A stretch of 11,987 nt of DNA from the NCBI GenBank assembly GCA_030040475.1, contig JASHTQ010000271.1, forward strand, positions 1 through 11,987, written 5' to 3'. Both the position numbers and the translations under genes were made by a program. Of this stretch, positions 1 to 6,670 are shown piece by piece. The notes under the pieces were generated by a model. That model saw nothing but the letters and a program-made list of their open reading frames with translations, made no database searches and was not told the DNA's origin. Origin of the DNA: Streptosporangiaceae bacterium (lineage in GTDB: Bacteria > Actinomycetota > Actinomycetes > Streptosporangiales > Streptosporangiaceae). Within the stretch, counting starts at the first letter, position 1. Every line of letters begins with the position of its first letter.

Positions 1-42
1 CGCTGGTGAACGAACACGGAACACCGGGGCACACCGAAGCCC

Positions 43-681
43 TCAGCGGGCCGCGCGGGCCAGGGCGGTCGAATCGGCCACGGTGAACCGTCCTCTTCCC
101 AGCTCGACGATGCCCGCTTCGGCCAGGTCCTGCATGACCCGGTTCACCGTCGGTCGCGTCGTGCCGGCCATCGTGGCGATCTCCTCCTGCGTCACGGCCA
201 CCGGGCCGCCGTCGAAGACGCCATCGAGATCCAGAAGCCGCCGCAGCACCCGGATGCGCGCCTCGAAGCACAGCGCCTCGGTCAGGCGTTCGGAGAGTCG
301 GCGCACCTGCGCGGCGAGGTACTCCGCGAGCAGCCGGTCGACGCTCGGGTAGCTCCGGCGCAATCGCTCGAAGTCGGCCCGCTGCAGCACCAGCGTCTGG
401 GCCGGCTCGATGGCCTGCACCGTGGCGGTCCGCTGCGCCGCCGGGTCGAGCAGCGACAGTTCGCCGAACGCCGCGCCCGGCCCGATCACGTTCAGCGTCG
501 CGGTGTCGCCGTCCGGCGTCATCACCCGGATCGCCACCCGGCCGCGCATGAGCACGTGCAGCGAGCCGCCGGCTTCGCCCTCGTGGAAGAGCACGACGCC
601 ACGGTCAAATCGCCGCCAGACGGCCACCGCCAGCACCTCGCGCCGTACTGGCTCCTCGAGCCCCAGAAGATCGAACTTCAA
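43..681 (-). CDS. Crp/Fnr-family transcriptional regulator
   Basis: A cyclic-nucleotide-type sensor and DNA-binding regulator of 212 residues, a normal length for the family. Residues about 22-105 form the cNMP-binding beta-roll. The phosphate-cassette region FGELSLLDPAAQRTATV (72-88) keeps the Glu (E74) and Arg (R84) that bind the nucleotide in CRP, with Thr85 at the CRP Ser position, so ligand binding is plausible. The dimer helix is about 112-140, and the winged helix is about 161-202 with the HTH at TQEEIATMAGTTRPTVNRVM. I chose the TTG at 681 because it lies inside the stop of the upstream kinase gene (TTGA overlap), and the reading frame upstream of it looks non-coding (Arg-rich). It is the last gene of the minus-strand run and is probably translationally coupled. 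The family assignment is confident. The effector and targets are unknown. Confidence 0.9.
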   Translation of the reverse strand: MKFDLLGLEEPVRREVLAVAVWRRFDRGVVLFHEGEAGGSLHVLMRGRVAIRVMTPDGDTATLNVIGPGAAFGELSLLDPAAQRTATVQAIEPAQTLVLQRADFERLRRSYPSVDRLLAEYLAAQVRRLSERLTEALCFEARIRVLRRLLDLDGVFDGGPVAVTQEEIATMAGTTRPTVNRVMQDLAEAGIVELGRGRFTVADSTALARAAR

Positions 682-1226
682 TCTCGGCTCCCGATCCAGG
701 CGATGACGGCGTCCGCGTCGACGGACCCGGTGGTATCGACGTGCAGCGTCGGGCCGACCCCGAGTGGCCGGGCGGTGCGCCGCCAGCGCTCCCATTCGTC
801 GTCGGTAGGCGGCTCGCCGTGGATCGGGTGGCGTGGATGGCGCGCCTCGAAGCGCCGCCGGGCGGTAGCCAGCGGGACGTCGCACCATATCTCCACCGCC
901 GCGGGATTGCCCGCCCGGATCAGGCCCGCGGTGACGAAGCCGCGGACGCCGGCCGGCCAGCACGACTCAAGGACGGCACCGGCCGGGGCGTCGGCAAGCA
1001 GCGCCCACATCGTCTCGCTGGCCGCGGCCCCGATGGCCGTGTTCCAGCGGCGCTGCGGCCACCCGTCGGGCTGCGTGCCCAGCACGTCAGCGTGAGTCTC
1101 CTTGATCACGTCCTTGCTGAACAGCGGCAGGCCAAGCTGGCGCGCCAGGTCGCGGGCCAGGGTCGTCTTGCCCGCGCCGGGCAGCCCGTTGACCAGCACG
1201 GCACGCCTAAGGGCCACACCCGGCAC
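678..1226 (-). CDS. P-loop kinase-like ATPase (AAA family, small-molecule kinase or zeta-toxin type)
   Basis: A 182-residue single-domain P-loop protein. Walker A is GLPGAGKTT at 14-22, after a hydrophobic beta strand (AVLVNG). SKDVIKE at 37-43 supplies the Asp typical of nucleoside, gluconate or zeta-type kinases, and the Arg-rich stretch ATARRRFEARHP resembles a lid. The C-terminus (HVDTTGSVDADAVIAWI) matches the usual closing strand and helix of this kinase group. The substrate cannot be read from the sequence. I see no partner antitoxin, so calling it a toxin would be unsupported. The start is a GTG, 6 nt after the stop of the upstream unknown gene, without a strong Shine-Dalgarno sequence. 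A second GTG lies three codons in. The stop overlaps the start of the Crp-type gene by 4 nt. Confidence 0.82.
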   Translation of the reverse strand: MPGVALRRAVLVNGLPGAGKTTLARDLARQLGLPLFSKDVIKETHADVLGTQPDGWPQRRWNTAIGAAASETMWALLADAPAGAVLESCWPAGVRGFVTAGLIRAGNPAAVEIWCDVPLATARRRFEARHPRHPIHGEPPTDDEWERWRRTARPLGVGPTLHVDTTGSVDADAVIAWIGSRD

Positions 1227-1232
1227 CTGAAT

Positions 1233-1727
1233 TCAAGGCTGGCGAGGCTCAGGCCCCTGGTTGTAGGCCACGTCGAGGAGCTGCTGCGCCCGCGCCTGTT
1301 CCATCCGCGCGATCTTGTCCCGCGTGGTCGGCATCTGATCCCACTGGATCTGCAGCCGGCTCGGATCTGCCCAGTCGACGAGCACCGGGATCGCGTCGCC
1401 CTGCCCGGGCCACCGCGGGATGATGACCGGATCTCCCTGGGCCACCCGCTCGGAATGCTCGACGGTCGTCTTCGGCCCGCCGTCGGCCTCCACGACCAGC
1501 GTCGCCGTCAGCGGGCCGCTGTACATGTACTCGACCTGCGCGAGACCCGATCGCGGCCACTCGAGCCAGCTGTTGATGGCGACCACCAGCGCCCTGCCCG
1601 GCACGGGATCCTGCATGGCCACGGGCTCGTGCGTGGCCTTCGGAGCGCGCATGGCCCCCTGGAGTACCTGCGCCACGATGTCATCGCTACCGTGATCGCC
1701 GTGATGGCCGTGTCGGAAGAGGCTCAT
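1233..1727 (-). CDS. Hypothetical protein, probably beta-rich
   Basis: I do not recognise this protein. It has 164 residues from the ATG at 1727; an in-frame GTG at 1742 would add five. The N-terminus is His/Asp/Gly-rich (FRHGHHGDHGSDD). It is followed by an amphipathic stretch and then by alternating hydrophobic strands (VEYMYSGPLTATLVVEADGG, DAIPVLVDWADPSRLQIQW) that suggest a beta fold, with a charged helix near the C-terminus (TRDKIARMEQARAQQLLDVAY). No signal peptide or membrane segment is visible. Codon use and position (34 nt after the hydrolase, 6 nt before the kinase gene, same strand) argue that it is a real gene in the operon. Neither start has a clear ribosome-binding site, so the 5' end is uncertain. 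The His-rich start might bind metal, which is only a guess. Confidence 0.7.
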   Translation of the reverse strand: MSLFRHGHHGDHGSDDIVAQVLQGAMRAPKATHEPVAMQDPVPGRALVVAINSWLEWPRSGLAQVEYMYSGPLTATLVVEADGGPKTTVEHSERVAQGDPVIIPRWPGQGDAIPVLVDWADPSRLQIQWDQMPTTRDKIARMEQARAQQLLDVAYNQGPEPRQP

Positions 1728-1761
1728 GGCGGTCAGTATCACATAGCCGGGATGCGGATCC

Positions 1762-2589
1762 CTAGCGCAGCCAGTCGAGCAGGAGCTCGTTCAGCCGGTC
1801 CGGCGCGTCCAGCGGCACCCAGTGGCTCGCGTCGGGGATCTCCTCGTACCGCCACGGCCCCCGGACCAGGGCCGCCGAGTTTCTCATCCGCTCGCCGTCG
1901 AGATAGTGGTCGCCGGTCGACCAGACGCCCAGGGTCGGCACGGTGACAGGCGGCAGTTGCGGGGCCGTGCCAGGCATCCGCGGTGCCAGGTTCGCCCGGT
2001 ACCAGTTCAGCGCCGCGGTAAGCGCCCCTGGCCGGGACAGGTCAGTGATCCACTGCTCCTGATCGCCGTCGCCCCGGGCGAAGGCCCGCAGCCAGGCCCA
2101 GTCGTCGTGCTTGATGGTCGCCTCGGCGACGCCGGCGAACTGGAAGAACAGCTGGTACCAGGCCATCTCGTACTGCCGCAGCGTCGGCGCGGACCGCAGG
2201 TGCGGCACGGATATCGCGGTCAGCGTCCGTACCCGGTCCGGGCGCACCATGGCCGTGAGCCAGGCCACCGCCGCGCCCCAGTCATGCCCGACGACATGCG
2301 CCGCGTCGACCCCAAGCTGGTCGAGGATCGCGGTCACGTCGGCGACCGAGCGGAGCAGCGCGTAGTCGGCTACCTCCTCCGGACGCCCGGATCGGCCGAA
2401 ACCTCGCAGATCCGGCGTGATGACCCGGAACCCGCCAGCCACCAGTGCGGGGACCTGATTGCGCCACAGCCGCGCCGAATCCGGGAATCCGTGCAGCAGC
2501 AGGACAGGGTCCTCCTCGCCGCCTCCCTCGTCGTGGTCCTCGACGTACAGCGAAACACCGTCGGCCTCGACGAACAGCTCACTCGTCAT
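1762..2589 (-). CDS. Alpha/beta hydrolase, epoxide hydrolase-like
   Basis: A 275-residue alpha/beta hydrolase, full length for the family. The oxyanion motif is HGFPDS (33-38), and DLRGFGRSGRP (60-70) is the classic block after strand 4. The nucleophile elbow GHDWGAA (101-107) carries Asp103 instead of Ser, which is the mark of epoxide hydrolases and haloalkane dehalogenases. The likely catalytic acid is Asp227 (STGDHYL) and the base is His256 (DASHWVPLDAPDRLNELLLDWL). Tyr145 in the cap (MAWYQLFF) and the later NWYRAN tyrosine sit where epoxide hydrolases hold the ring-opening tyrosines, which favours epoxide hydrolase over dehalogenase. No signal peptide is seen, so it should be cytoplasmic. 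It begins 9 nt after the response-regulator stop and is probably co-transcribed. The natural substrate is unknown. Confidence 0.9.
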   Translation of the reverse strand: MTSELFVEADGVSLYVEDHDEGGGEEDPVLLLHGFPDSARLWRNQVPALVAGGFRVITPDLRGFGRSGRPEEVADYALLRSVADVTAILDQLGVDAAHVVGHDWGAAVAWLTAMVRPDRVRTLTAISVPHLRSAPTLRQYEMAWYQLFFQFAGVAEATIKHDDWAWLRAFARGDGDQEQWITDLSRPGALTAALNWYRANLAPRMPGTAPQLPPVTVPTLGVWSTGDHYLDGERMRNSAALVRGPWRYEEIPDASHWVPLDAPDRLNELLLDWLR

Positions 2590-2598
2590 GAGGCGAGG

Positions 2599-3303
2599 CT
2601 ATCCAGGTTCCCTTGAGCCGGGTATCACCAGTCCCGTCTCGTAGGCGGTGACCACCGCCTGGGTACGGTCGCGCAGCCCGAGCTTGCTCAGCACGCGGCT
2701 GACGTGCGTCTTCACGGTCTCTTCCGTGACCACGAGGCGGGCGGCGATCTCCGGGTTGGACAGCCCGGCCGCGACCAGCCGCAGGACCTGGGTCTCGCGC
2801 GGCGTCAGGGAGGCGAGCGCGGCCGCGGGCAGGGCGTCCGGCCTCGGGCGCAGCCGGGCGAACTCGCTGATGAGTCGGCGGGTGACGGCGGGAGCGAGCA
2901 GCGCCTCCCCGGCCGCGACCACCCGCACGGCGTCGAAGAGTCGCTCCGCGGTGACGTCCTTGAGCAGGAAGCCGCTGGCCCCAGCGCACAGCGCGTCGTA
3001 GACGTAATGATCAAGATCGAACGTCGTCAGGATGAGGATGCGCGGTCCCGCGTGCCCTTCGGGTCCCTCGTGTCCCGCGGGCTCCGGCCCGGCCAGCAGC
3101 CGGGTGGCCTCGATGCCGTCCATGCCGGGCATCCTCACGTCCATCAGCACCACGTCGGGGGAAAGCTCGCGGCACACCTGCACCGCCTCTGTCCCGTCGC
3201 AGGCGGTGCCGACGACCGTGAAGTCCGGCTGGGTACCGAGCAGCGCGGCGAAGCCGGTGCGCACCACGTTGTGGTCGTCGGCGACGACGATCCTTATCGT
3301 CAC
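2599..3303 (-). CDS. LuxR/NarL-family response regulator (orphan)
   Basis: A two-component response regulator of 234 residues. In the receiver the acidic pocket is Asp9/Asp10, the phospho-acceptor Asp55 (VLMDVRMPGMDG), the switch Thr93 (ILTTFD) and Lys115 (FLLKD). The output is a LuxR-type HTH at about 166-222 (SLTPRETQVLRLVAAGLSNP, then ETVKTHVSRVLSKLGLRDR). The start is a GTG giving the family-typical MTIRIVVADDHNVV; the frame upstream of it is not protein-like. The Shine-Dalgarno sequence is weak. NarL-type regulators usually sit beside a histidine kinase. None is within the window: the genes downstream are a hydrolase and unrelated proteins, and upstream lies a divergent membrane protein gene. 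Oddity: residues about 72-87 between alpha-3 and beta-4 are an extended Gly/Pro/Glu/His segment that family members normally lack. Confidence 0.93.
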   Translation of the reverse strand: MTIRIVVADDHNVVRTGFAALLGTQPDFTVVGTACDGTEAVQVCRELSPDVVLMDVRMPGMDGIEATRLLAGPEPAGHEGPEGHAGPRILILTTFDLDHYVYDALCAGASGFLLKDVTAERLFDAVRVVAAGEALLAPAVTRRLISEFARLRPRPDALPAAALASLTPRETQVLRLVAAGLSNPEIAARLVVTEETVKTHVSRVLSKLGLRDRTQAVVTAYETGLVIPGSREPG

Positions 3304-3457
3304 CCAGCCATTGTCGCTGGCCGGACCTGGCCGCGCTCCCTCGACCCGGTGATCCCGCCGTCCCCCGCGCGAGGGACATCGCGAGGAGCATCGCGACGGA
3401 CTTCGAGACCGTTCCCGCGGGTGTACCTTTTGCCGATCGTCGCTAACGTTGTGGGCG
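3304..3457. promoter_or_regulatory. Divergent intergenic region with a CATCGCGA direct repeat
   Basis: This 154-bp gap separates the start of the response-regulator gene (minus) from that of the membrane protein gene (plus), so it must hold both promoters. The octamer CATCGCGA occurs twice in the same orientation, at 3378-3385 and 3390-3397, a 12-bp period; each contains the palindrome TCGCGA. A TAACGT hexamer at 3445-3450 ends 7 nt before the ATG at 3458 and could be a -10 element. The repeat could be an operator, for example for the adjacent response regulator, but that is inference. I see no terminator or RNA gene here. Confidence 0.4.
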
Positions 3458-4783
3458 ATGCACAGTGGCAGCGACACTCCCAGCAGACCAGGCCCGATGA
3501 CCATCTCGTGGCCCACCAGGCGGCTGTTTCCGATCCTCGGCACGGTCGGCCTGATCATCTTCGGCATGGCGGGCACGATCTGGGGACCCCGCTACTACGG
3601 GAAGTCGGACTGGGCGCTGCCCGATGACCTGTGGGCGACGCTGACCGCGGCGCAGCGGCTGCTGCACCTGCACCTGAGCGGCCTGTACACCCCGCCCACC
3701 AACCTGGTCAGCTTCCCCGGTGCCGCGCTGATCCTCACCCCCCTCGCCGCGCTGCTGGACGCGGCCGGCCTCCCGCTGCAGGCGGGCCGCCAGCCCCCTC
3801 ATCCCGCCGAGTGGCTGCTTATCGGGCCCTACACGGTCGCGATCTCCTCCGTGGCCCTGTTCGCCGCCGATGCGCTGGCCGAGCGCCTCGGCCTTTCCCT
3901 GCCCAAGCGCTTCCTGCTCGCCGCCGCGAGCGCCACCGTGCTGTGGAACCCCACGCTGCGCTGGGGTCACCCGGAAGACGCGGTGGCCACCGGGCTGCTG
4001 CTGTACGGCGTTCTCGCCCAGTCACGGTCAAAAACCTCGGCAGCCGCGTGGCTCGTCGGCGCTGCGGTGGCCGTGCAGCCGCTGGTCCTGCTCGCGCTGC
4101 CGCTGCTCATCGCCGTGCTCGAGCCCAAACGAATCGTCGGGTTCCTGGCCAGGGCGGCCGCTCCCGCCGTGGTCCTCCTCGGCGCGGCGGCCGCGGCGAA
4201 CTGGCACGCCACGTTCACCGCGGTGACGAAGCAACCCAACTGGCCCCAGGTCGACCATCCGACCCCGTGGCTGTTCCTCGCCCCTCGCCTGGGCAACGGG
4301 ACGGTCGCCGCCGGGCCCGCCAGGACGCTCGCCATCGTGGTCGCCTGCCTGTGCGCGGTGTTCGTCGCCGTCCGCTGGCGCTCCGGCCGCGGAGACCGCG
4401 GAGGCCGCCGAGGCCGCGGAACCGCGCTGACCGCGGAGTGGACCCGCGAGGAACTCACCGCGGTGCTGTGGTGGACCGCGGCGGCGCTCGCACTGCGCTG
4501 CGTGTTCGAGTCCGTGATGGTCTCGTACTACGTCTGGCCGACGCTCGCGGTGGCGGTGATCCCCGGCTCGAGGAACTGGCCGCGCCTGCTCACCACCGGC
4601 GCGGCCGCCGTCACGATGACGTGGGTCGCGCAGGCCTCCTGGCGCAACCCCTGGGGATTCTGGTCGCCGATCGTCGCCGGGCTGGGACTGGTCCTGCTGT
4701 GCGCGGGTACCTGGCCCGCGCGCTCACCGTCCCGGCCGCAGCCCGAGCCGGGCCCGGTGATCACGATGGAGTCCCTCAGCTGA
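3458..4783 (+). CDS. Multi-pass integral membrane protein, function unknown (glycosyltransferase-like topology)
   Basis: A 441-residue protein with roughly nine to eleven hydrophobic segments, starting with FPILGTVGLIIFGMAGTIWG and ending with PIVAGLGLVLLCAGTW. The first extracytoplasmic loop carries an LYTPPTNLVSFPGAAL segment, and a later one reads NPTLRWGHPEDAVATGLLLY. Such conserved Pro/His/Glu loops between helices are reminiscent of polytopic GT-C-fold glycosyltransferases, but I see no diagnostic catalytic motif, so the function is left open. A cytoplasmic Arg/Gly-rich loop at about 308-320 is encoded by repeated CCGCGGA heptamers. The start is ambiguous: TTG 3449, ATG 3458 or ATG 3497, none with a strong ribosome-binding site. 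I prefer 3458. The gene stands alone on the plus strand and its stop lies inside the 3' end of the opposing SGNH gene. Confidence 0.8.
   Translation: MHSGSDTPSRPGPMTISWPTRRLFPILGTVGLIIFGMAGTIWGPRYYGKSDWALPDDLWATLTAAQRLLHLHLSGLYTPPTNLVSFPGAALILTPLAALLDAAGLPLQAGRQPPHPAEWLLIGPYTVAISSVALFAADALAERLGLSLPKRFLLAAASATVLWNPTLRWGHPEDAVATGLLLYGVLAQSRSKTSAAAWLVGAAVAVQPLVLLALPLLIAVLEPKRIVGFLARAAAPAVVLLGAAAAANWHATFTAVTKQPNWPQVDHPTPWLFLAPRLGNGTVAAGPARTLAIVVACLCAVFVAVRWRSGRGDRGGRRGRGTALTAEWTREELTAVLWWTAAALALRCVFESVMVSYYVWPTLAVAVIPGSRNWPRLLTTGAAAVTMTWVAQASWRNPWGFWSPIVAGLGLVLLCAGTWPARSPSRPQPEPGPVITMESLS
4387..4437 (+). repeat. Four CCGCGGA heptamers within the membrane protein gene
   Basis: CCGCGGA occurs at 4387-4393, 4396-4402, 4414-4420 and 4431-4437. 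Each contains the 6-bp palindrome CCGCGG. Together they encode the Arg/Gly-rich cytoplasmic loop. This is probably low-complexity expansion in GC-rich DNA rather than a regulatory array. Confidence 0.6.
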
Positions 4784-4784
4784 G
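4775..4784. other. Palindrome CTCAGCTGAG carrying both stops of convergent genes
   Basis: The perfect 10-bp palindrome contains the TGA stop of the plus-strand membrane protein gene (4781-4783) and, on the other strand, the TGA stop of the SGNH gene (4776-4778). The two coding regions therefore overlap tail to tail by 8 bp. No U-tract follows on either strand, so this is not an obvious intrinsic terminator, and both transcripts must run into the opposing gene. Confidence 0.75.
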
Positions 4785-5648
4785 CCCGGCCGCGCCGAGG
4801 AACGCGCGGGCGATGACCGCGTACCCGGCCCGGTTCGCGTGCTGGTTGGGGCCGCGCGGCGGCGCCGTGCACTCCCAGGTCCACCGGCAGATGAGCGCGA
4901 CGTTTCGCGGCAGCGTGCCGAACCCGGGCACGGCCGTAGGATCGCCGAAGTTCGAGGTGTCGAACGCGCCGAACACGTTCGCCACCGGCGCGCCGTACTG
5001 GCCGTAGACGTGGTCGAGCAGGCCGTTGTAGCTGGTCGCCAGCCGCGCGACGAGCCGGGCGATCTCCTCACCGCCGAAGCCGTCGCGCCATTCGGCCAGC
5101 GCCGGCAGGTAGTAGCTCATCCCGACGATGCGGACGTCCTGTCCGGCCGCCGCGCGCAAGCCAGACATGATCGTGCCCAGGTTGCTGACCGCGCCGGGGA
5201 TGTCTGTCACGTAGCAGTCGGCGATCTGGCTCAGGCCCGACTTGCCGCCGCAGTCTTCCGGATCGTTGGCGCCGATGTCGATGGTGACGAGGAACGTGTG
5301 GCCGCGATGCGCGCGCAGGAACGCGACAGCCGCCGCGAGCTGGGAACCGCCGCGGTAGCGGCAGATCCCGCCGTGGATCATCGTGCTCGTCGTCTCGCCC
5401 GGGCAGCCGAGCTTGACCAGCCGCAGCCCCGGATGGCCCGGCAGCAGGGCGGCGTAGACCTGGTTGGCGTAGCCCTGCGTCGTCTCGATGCTGGTGCCCG
5501 CCGCGTTCGGCTGGACGCCCTGCGACAGCGAATCGCCCACCGCCAGGTAGTAGCTTGCGGGCACGGCCGTGGAGTGCGCGGCGGACCCGGAGCACGCGGT
5601 GACCACCAGCGCCACAACAACAGCCAGTACGATGCGTGCCCGGCCCAT
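4776..5648 (-). CDS. SGNH/GDSL-family hydrolase, predicted lipoprotein
   Basis: A 290-residue secreted esterase or lipase-like protein. The N-terminus is a lipoprotein signal: MGRAR, a hydrophobic core, then the lipobox VTAC with Cys19 as the lipidation site, so it should be anchored to the outer face of the membrane. Block I is VGDSLSQG with nucleophile Ser40, block III is IDIGANDPEDC (Gly126/Asn128), and block V is GPNQHANRAGYAVIARAF with His270. The Asp that usually lies two or three residues before the catalytic His is absent (Pro267-Asn268-Gln269). After Cys19 there are six cysteines (82, 96, 133, 145, 254, 260), an even number consistent with three disulfides outside the cell. It lies 32 nt after the carboxypeptidase gene on the same strand, which suggests a shared envelope role. 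The substrate is unknown. Confidence 0.9.
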   Translation of the reverse strand: MGRARIVLAVVVALVVTACSGSAAHSTAVPASYYLAVGDSLSQGVQPNAAGTSIETTQGYANQVYAALLPGHPGLRLVKLGCPGETTSTMIHGGICRYRGGSQLAAAVAFLRAHRGHTFLVTIDIGANDPEDCGGKSGLSQIADCYVTDIPGAVSNLGTIMSGLRAAAGQDVRIVGMSYYLPALAEWRDGFGGEEIARLVARLATSYNGLLDHVYGQYGAPVANVFGAFDTSNFGDPTAVPGFGTLPRNVALICRWTWECTAPPRGPNQHANRAGYAVIARAFLGAAGLS

Positions 5649-5654
5649 GACCCG

Positions 5655-5660
5655 ACTATA
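5655..5660 (-). promoter_or_regulatory. Putative -10 element (TATAGT) of the SGNH gene
   Basis: Read on the minus strand, TATAGT is followed by six bases (CGGGTC) and then the ATG at 5648. That spacing would put the transcription start at or next to the A of ATG, giving a leaderless mRNA, which is common in actinobacteria. The -35 region is poor (TTAGCC at 18 bp). The assignment is inferred from sequence only. Confidence 0.4.
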
Positions 5661-5680
5661 GGCCGGCCCGCGGAACCCGG

Positions 5681-6592
5681 CTAAAACCAGGTGAAACCCC
5701 AGTTCAGCACCTTGGTAGCGACCGGTCCCGTGACGCTGATGTCGTCACCGGGGGTGCCGAGCGTCACGCCTATCAGCGTCAGCCCGTTCCTGGTTGCCTC
5801 GAACAGCAGGCAGTTGCCCGCCGCCTTGGTGTCGCCGGTCTTGATGCCGGTCGCGCCGTCGTAGGTCCCGATCAGCGGGTTGGTGTTCTGCCAGAGGTAG
5901 GCGTGATGTCCGTCGCCGGCCGGAAGCGAGTACCACTCCTGCCCGACGATGGTGCGGAACACCTGGTATTTCATCGCGTAACGCCCCAGCGTGATCAGGT
6001 TCGCCGGGGTGGACCAGGTGGAGTGCTCGGTCGGCCAGGGCATTCCGTCGAAGTTCGAGAAGTACGTCTGGGTCAGGCCGAGCTTCTGGGCCTCCGCGTT
6101 CATCTTGCCGATGAACGTGGTGATGCCGGGACCGTAGGCAAGCGCGAGCGTGTAGGCGGCGTCGCAGCCCGAGGGCAGCATCAGCGCCTCGAGCAGTTCG
6201 CGCGCGGTCAGCCGGTCGCCGACGATCAGCCCGGCGACGCTCGGCTGGTCCTGGCTCTTGAGATACGCGATGACCGACTTCGGTACGGTGATCTCCCGCC
6301 CCAGGTCGCCCTCCTGGATCACCACCAGCGCCGTCATGACCTTCACGATGCTGCCGATCGGCCGTTCGGTGTTAAGGTCCAGGCTCCACAGGACCTTGCC
6401 GGTCGCCGCGTTCGCCAGCGCGGCGCCCTTCACCTTGATTCCGGACGGTCCCGCCAGCGGCCTGGCCGCCGCCGTCGGCGTGGCGGTGCGCAGGTACGCC
6501 GTGCTGGCGGAGGCCGGAAGGGCGATCCCGCCCGCCACCGCCAGCCCTACCGCGCCCACCAGCAGGACCCTGGAACGAAAGTCCATACGCAT
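5681..6592 (-). CDS. D-alanyl-D-alanine carboxypeptidase (peptidase S11, penicillin-binding protein)
   Basis: A 303-residue peptidoglycan-trimming enzyme that removes the terminal D-Ala of stem peptides outside the membrane. A signal peptide is clear: MRMDFRSR, a hydrophobic core, then a likely signal-peptidase I site after ALPASAS (about residue 30). The three active-site motifs of the serine penicillin-recognising family are S81-I-V-K84 (PIGSIVKVMTA), S141-G-C143 (LPSGCDAA) in place of the textbook SxN, and K251-T-G253 (GATGIKTGDT). The S11 C-terminal beta domain (PBP5_C) seems absent: the protein ends about 50 residues after KTG. I chose ATG 6592 over ATG 6586 because an AGGG lies about 11 nt upstream of the former. 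The SGNH lipoprotein gene follows 32 nt downstream, and the two probably act in the envelope together. Confidence 0.93.
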   Translation of the reverse strand: MRMDFRSRVLLVGAVGLAVAGGIALPASASTAYLRTATPTAAARPLAGPSGIKVKGAALANAATGKVLWSLDLNTERPIGSIVKVMTALVVIQEGDLGREITVPKSVIAYLKSQDQPSVAGLIVGDRLTARELLEALMLPSGCDAAYTLALAYGPGITTFIGKMNAEAQKLGLTQTYFSNFDGMPWPTEHSTWSTPANLITLGRYAMKYQVFRTIVGQEWYSLPAGDGHHAYLWQNTNPLIGTYDGATGIKTGDTKAAGNCLLFEATRNGLTLIGVTLGTPGDDISVTGPVATKVLNWGFTWF

Positions 6593-6670
6593 GTAAGCAC
6601 ACCCTAATCGCCAACGGCGGTGGCGCGCCCGGGCCGAAACCATCGCGTGACCAAAAGACCCGCGACGGGC

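Noticed and set aside
1..42. Possible feature at the left edge
   Set aside because: Only the short sequence beyond the Crp-type gene stop is present; no hairpin, T-tract or coding sequence can be supported.
678..1226. Zeta-type toxin of a toxin-antitoxin pair
   Set aside because: The P-loop fold fits many small kinases, and no small antitoxin gene is adjacent; the neighbouring unknown protein does not resemble one.
741..1946. A 401-codon plus-strand open frame opposite the kinase, unknown and hydrolase genes
   Set aside because: The translation is Arg/Pro/His-rich with no family pattern, and it lies antisense to genes with clear motifs; high GC keeps such frames open.
2704..3627. A 307-codon plus-strand open frame opposite the response regulator
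   Set aside because: It is the antisense shadow of a clear receiver-HTH gene, with biased composition and no recognisable domain.
3631..5007. A 458-codon plus-strand frame overlapping the membrane protein gene
   Set aside because: Arg/Ala/Pro-rich out-of-frame reading; the overlapping frame has coherent transmembrane helices instead.
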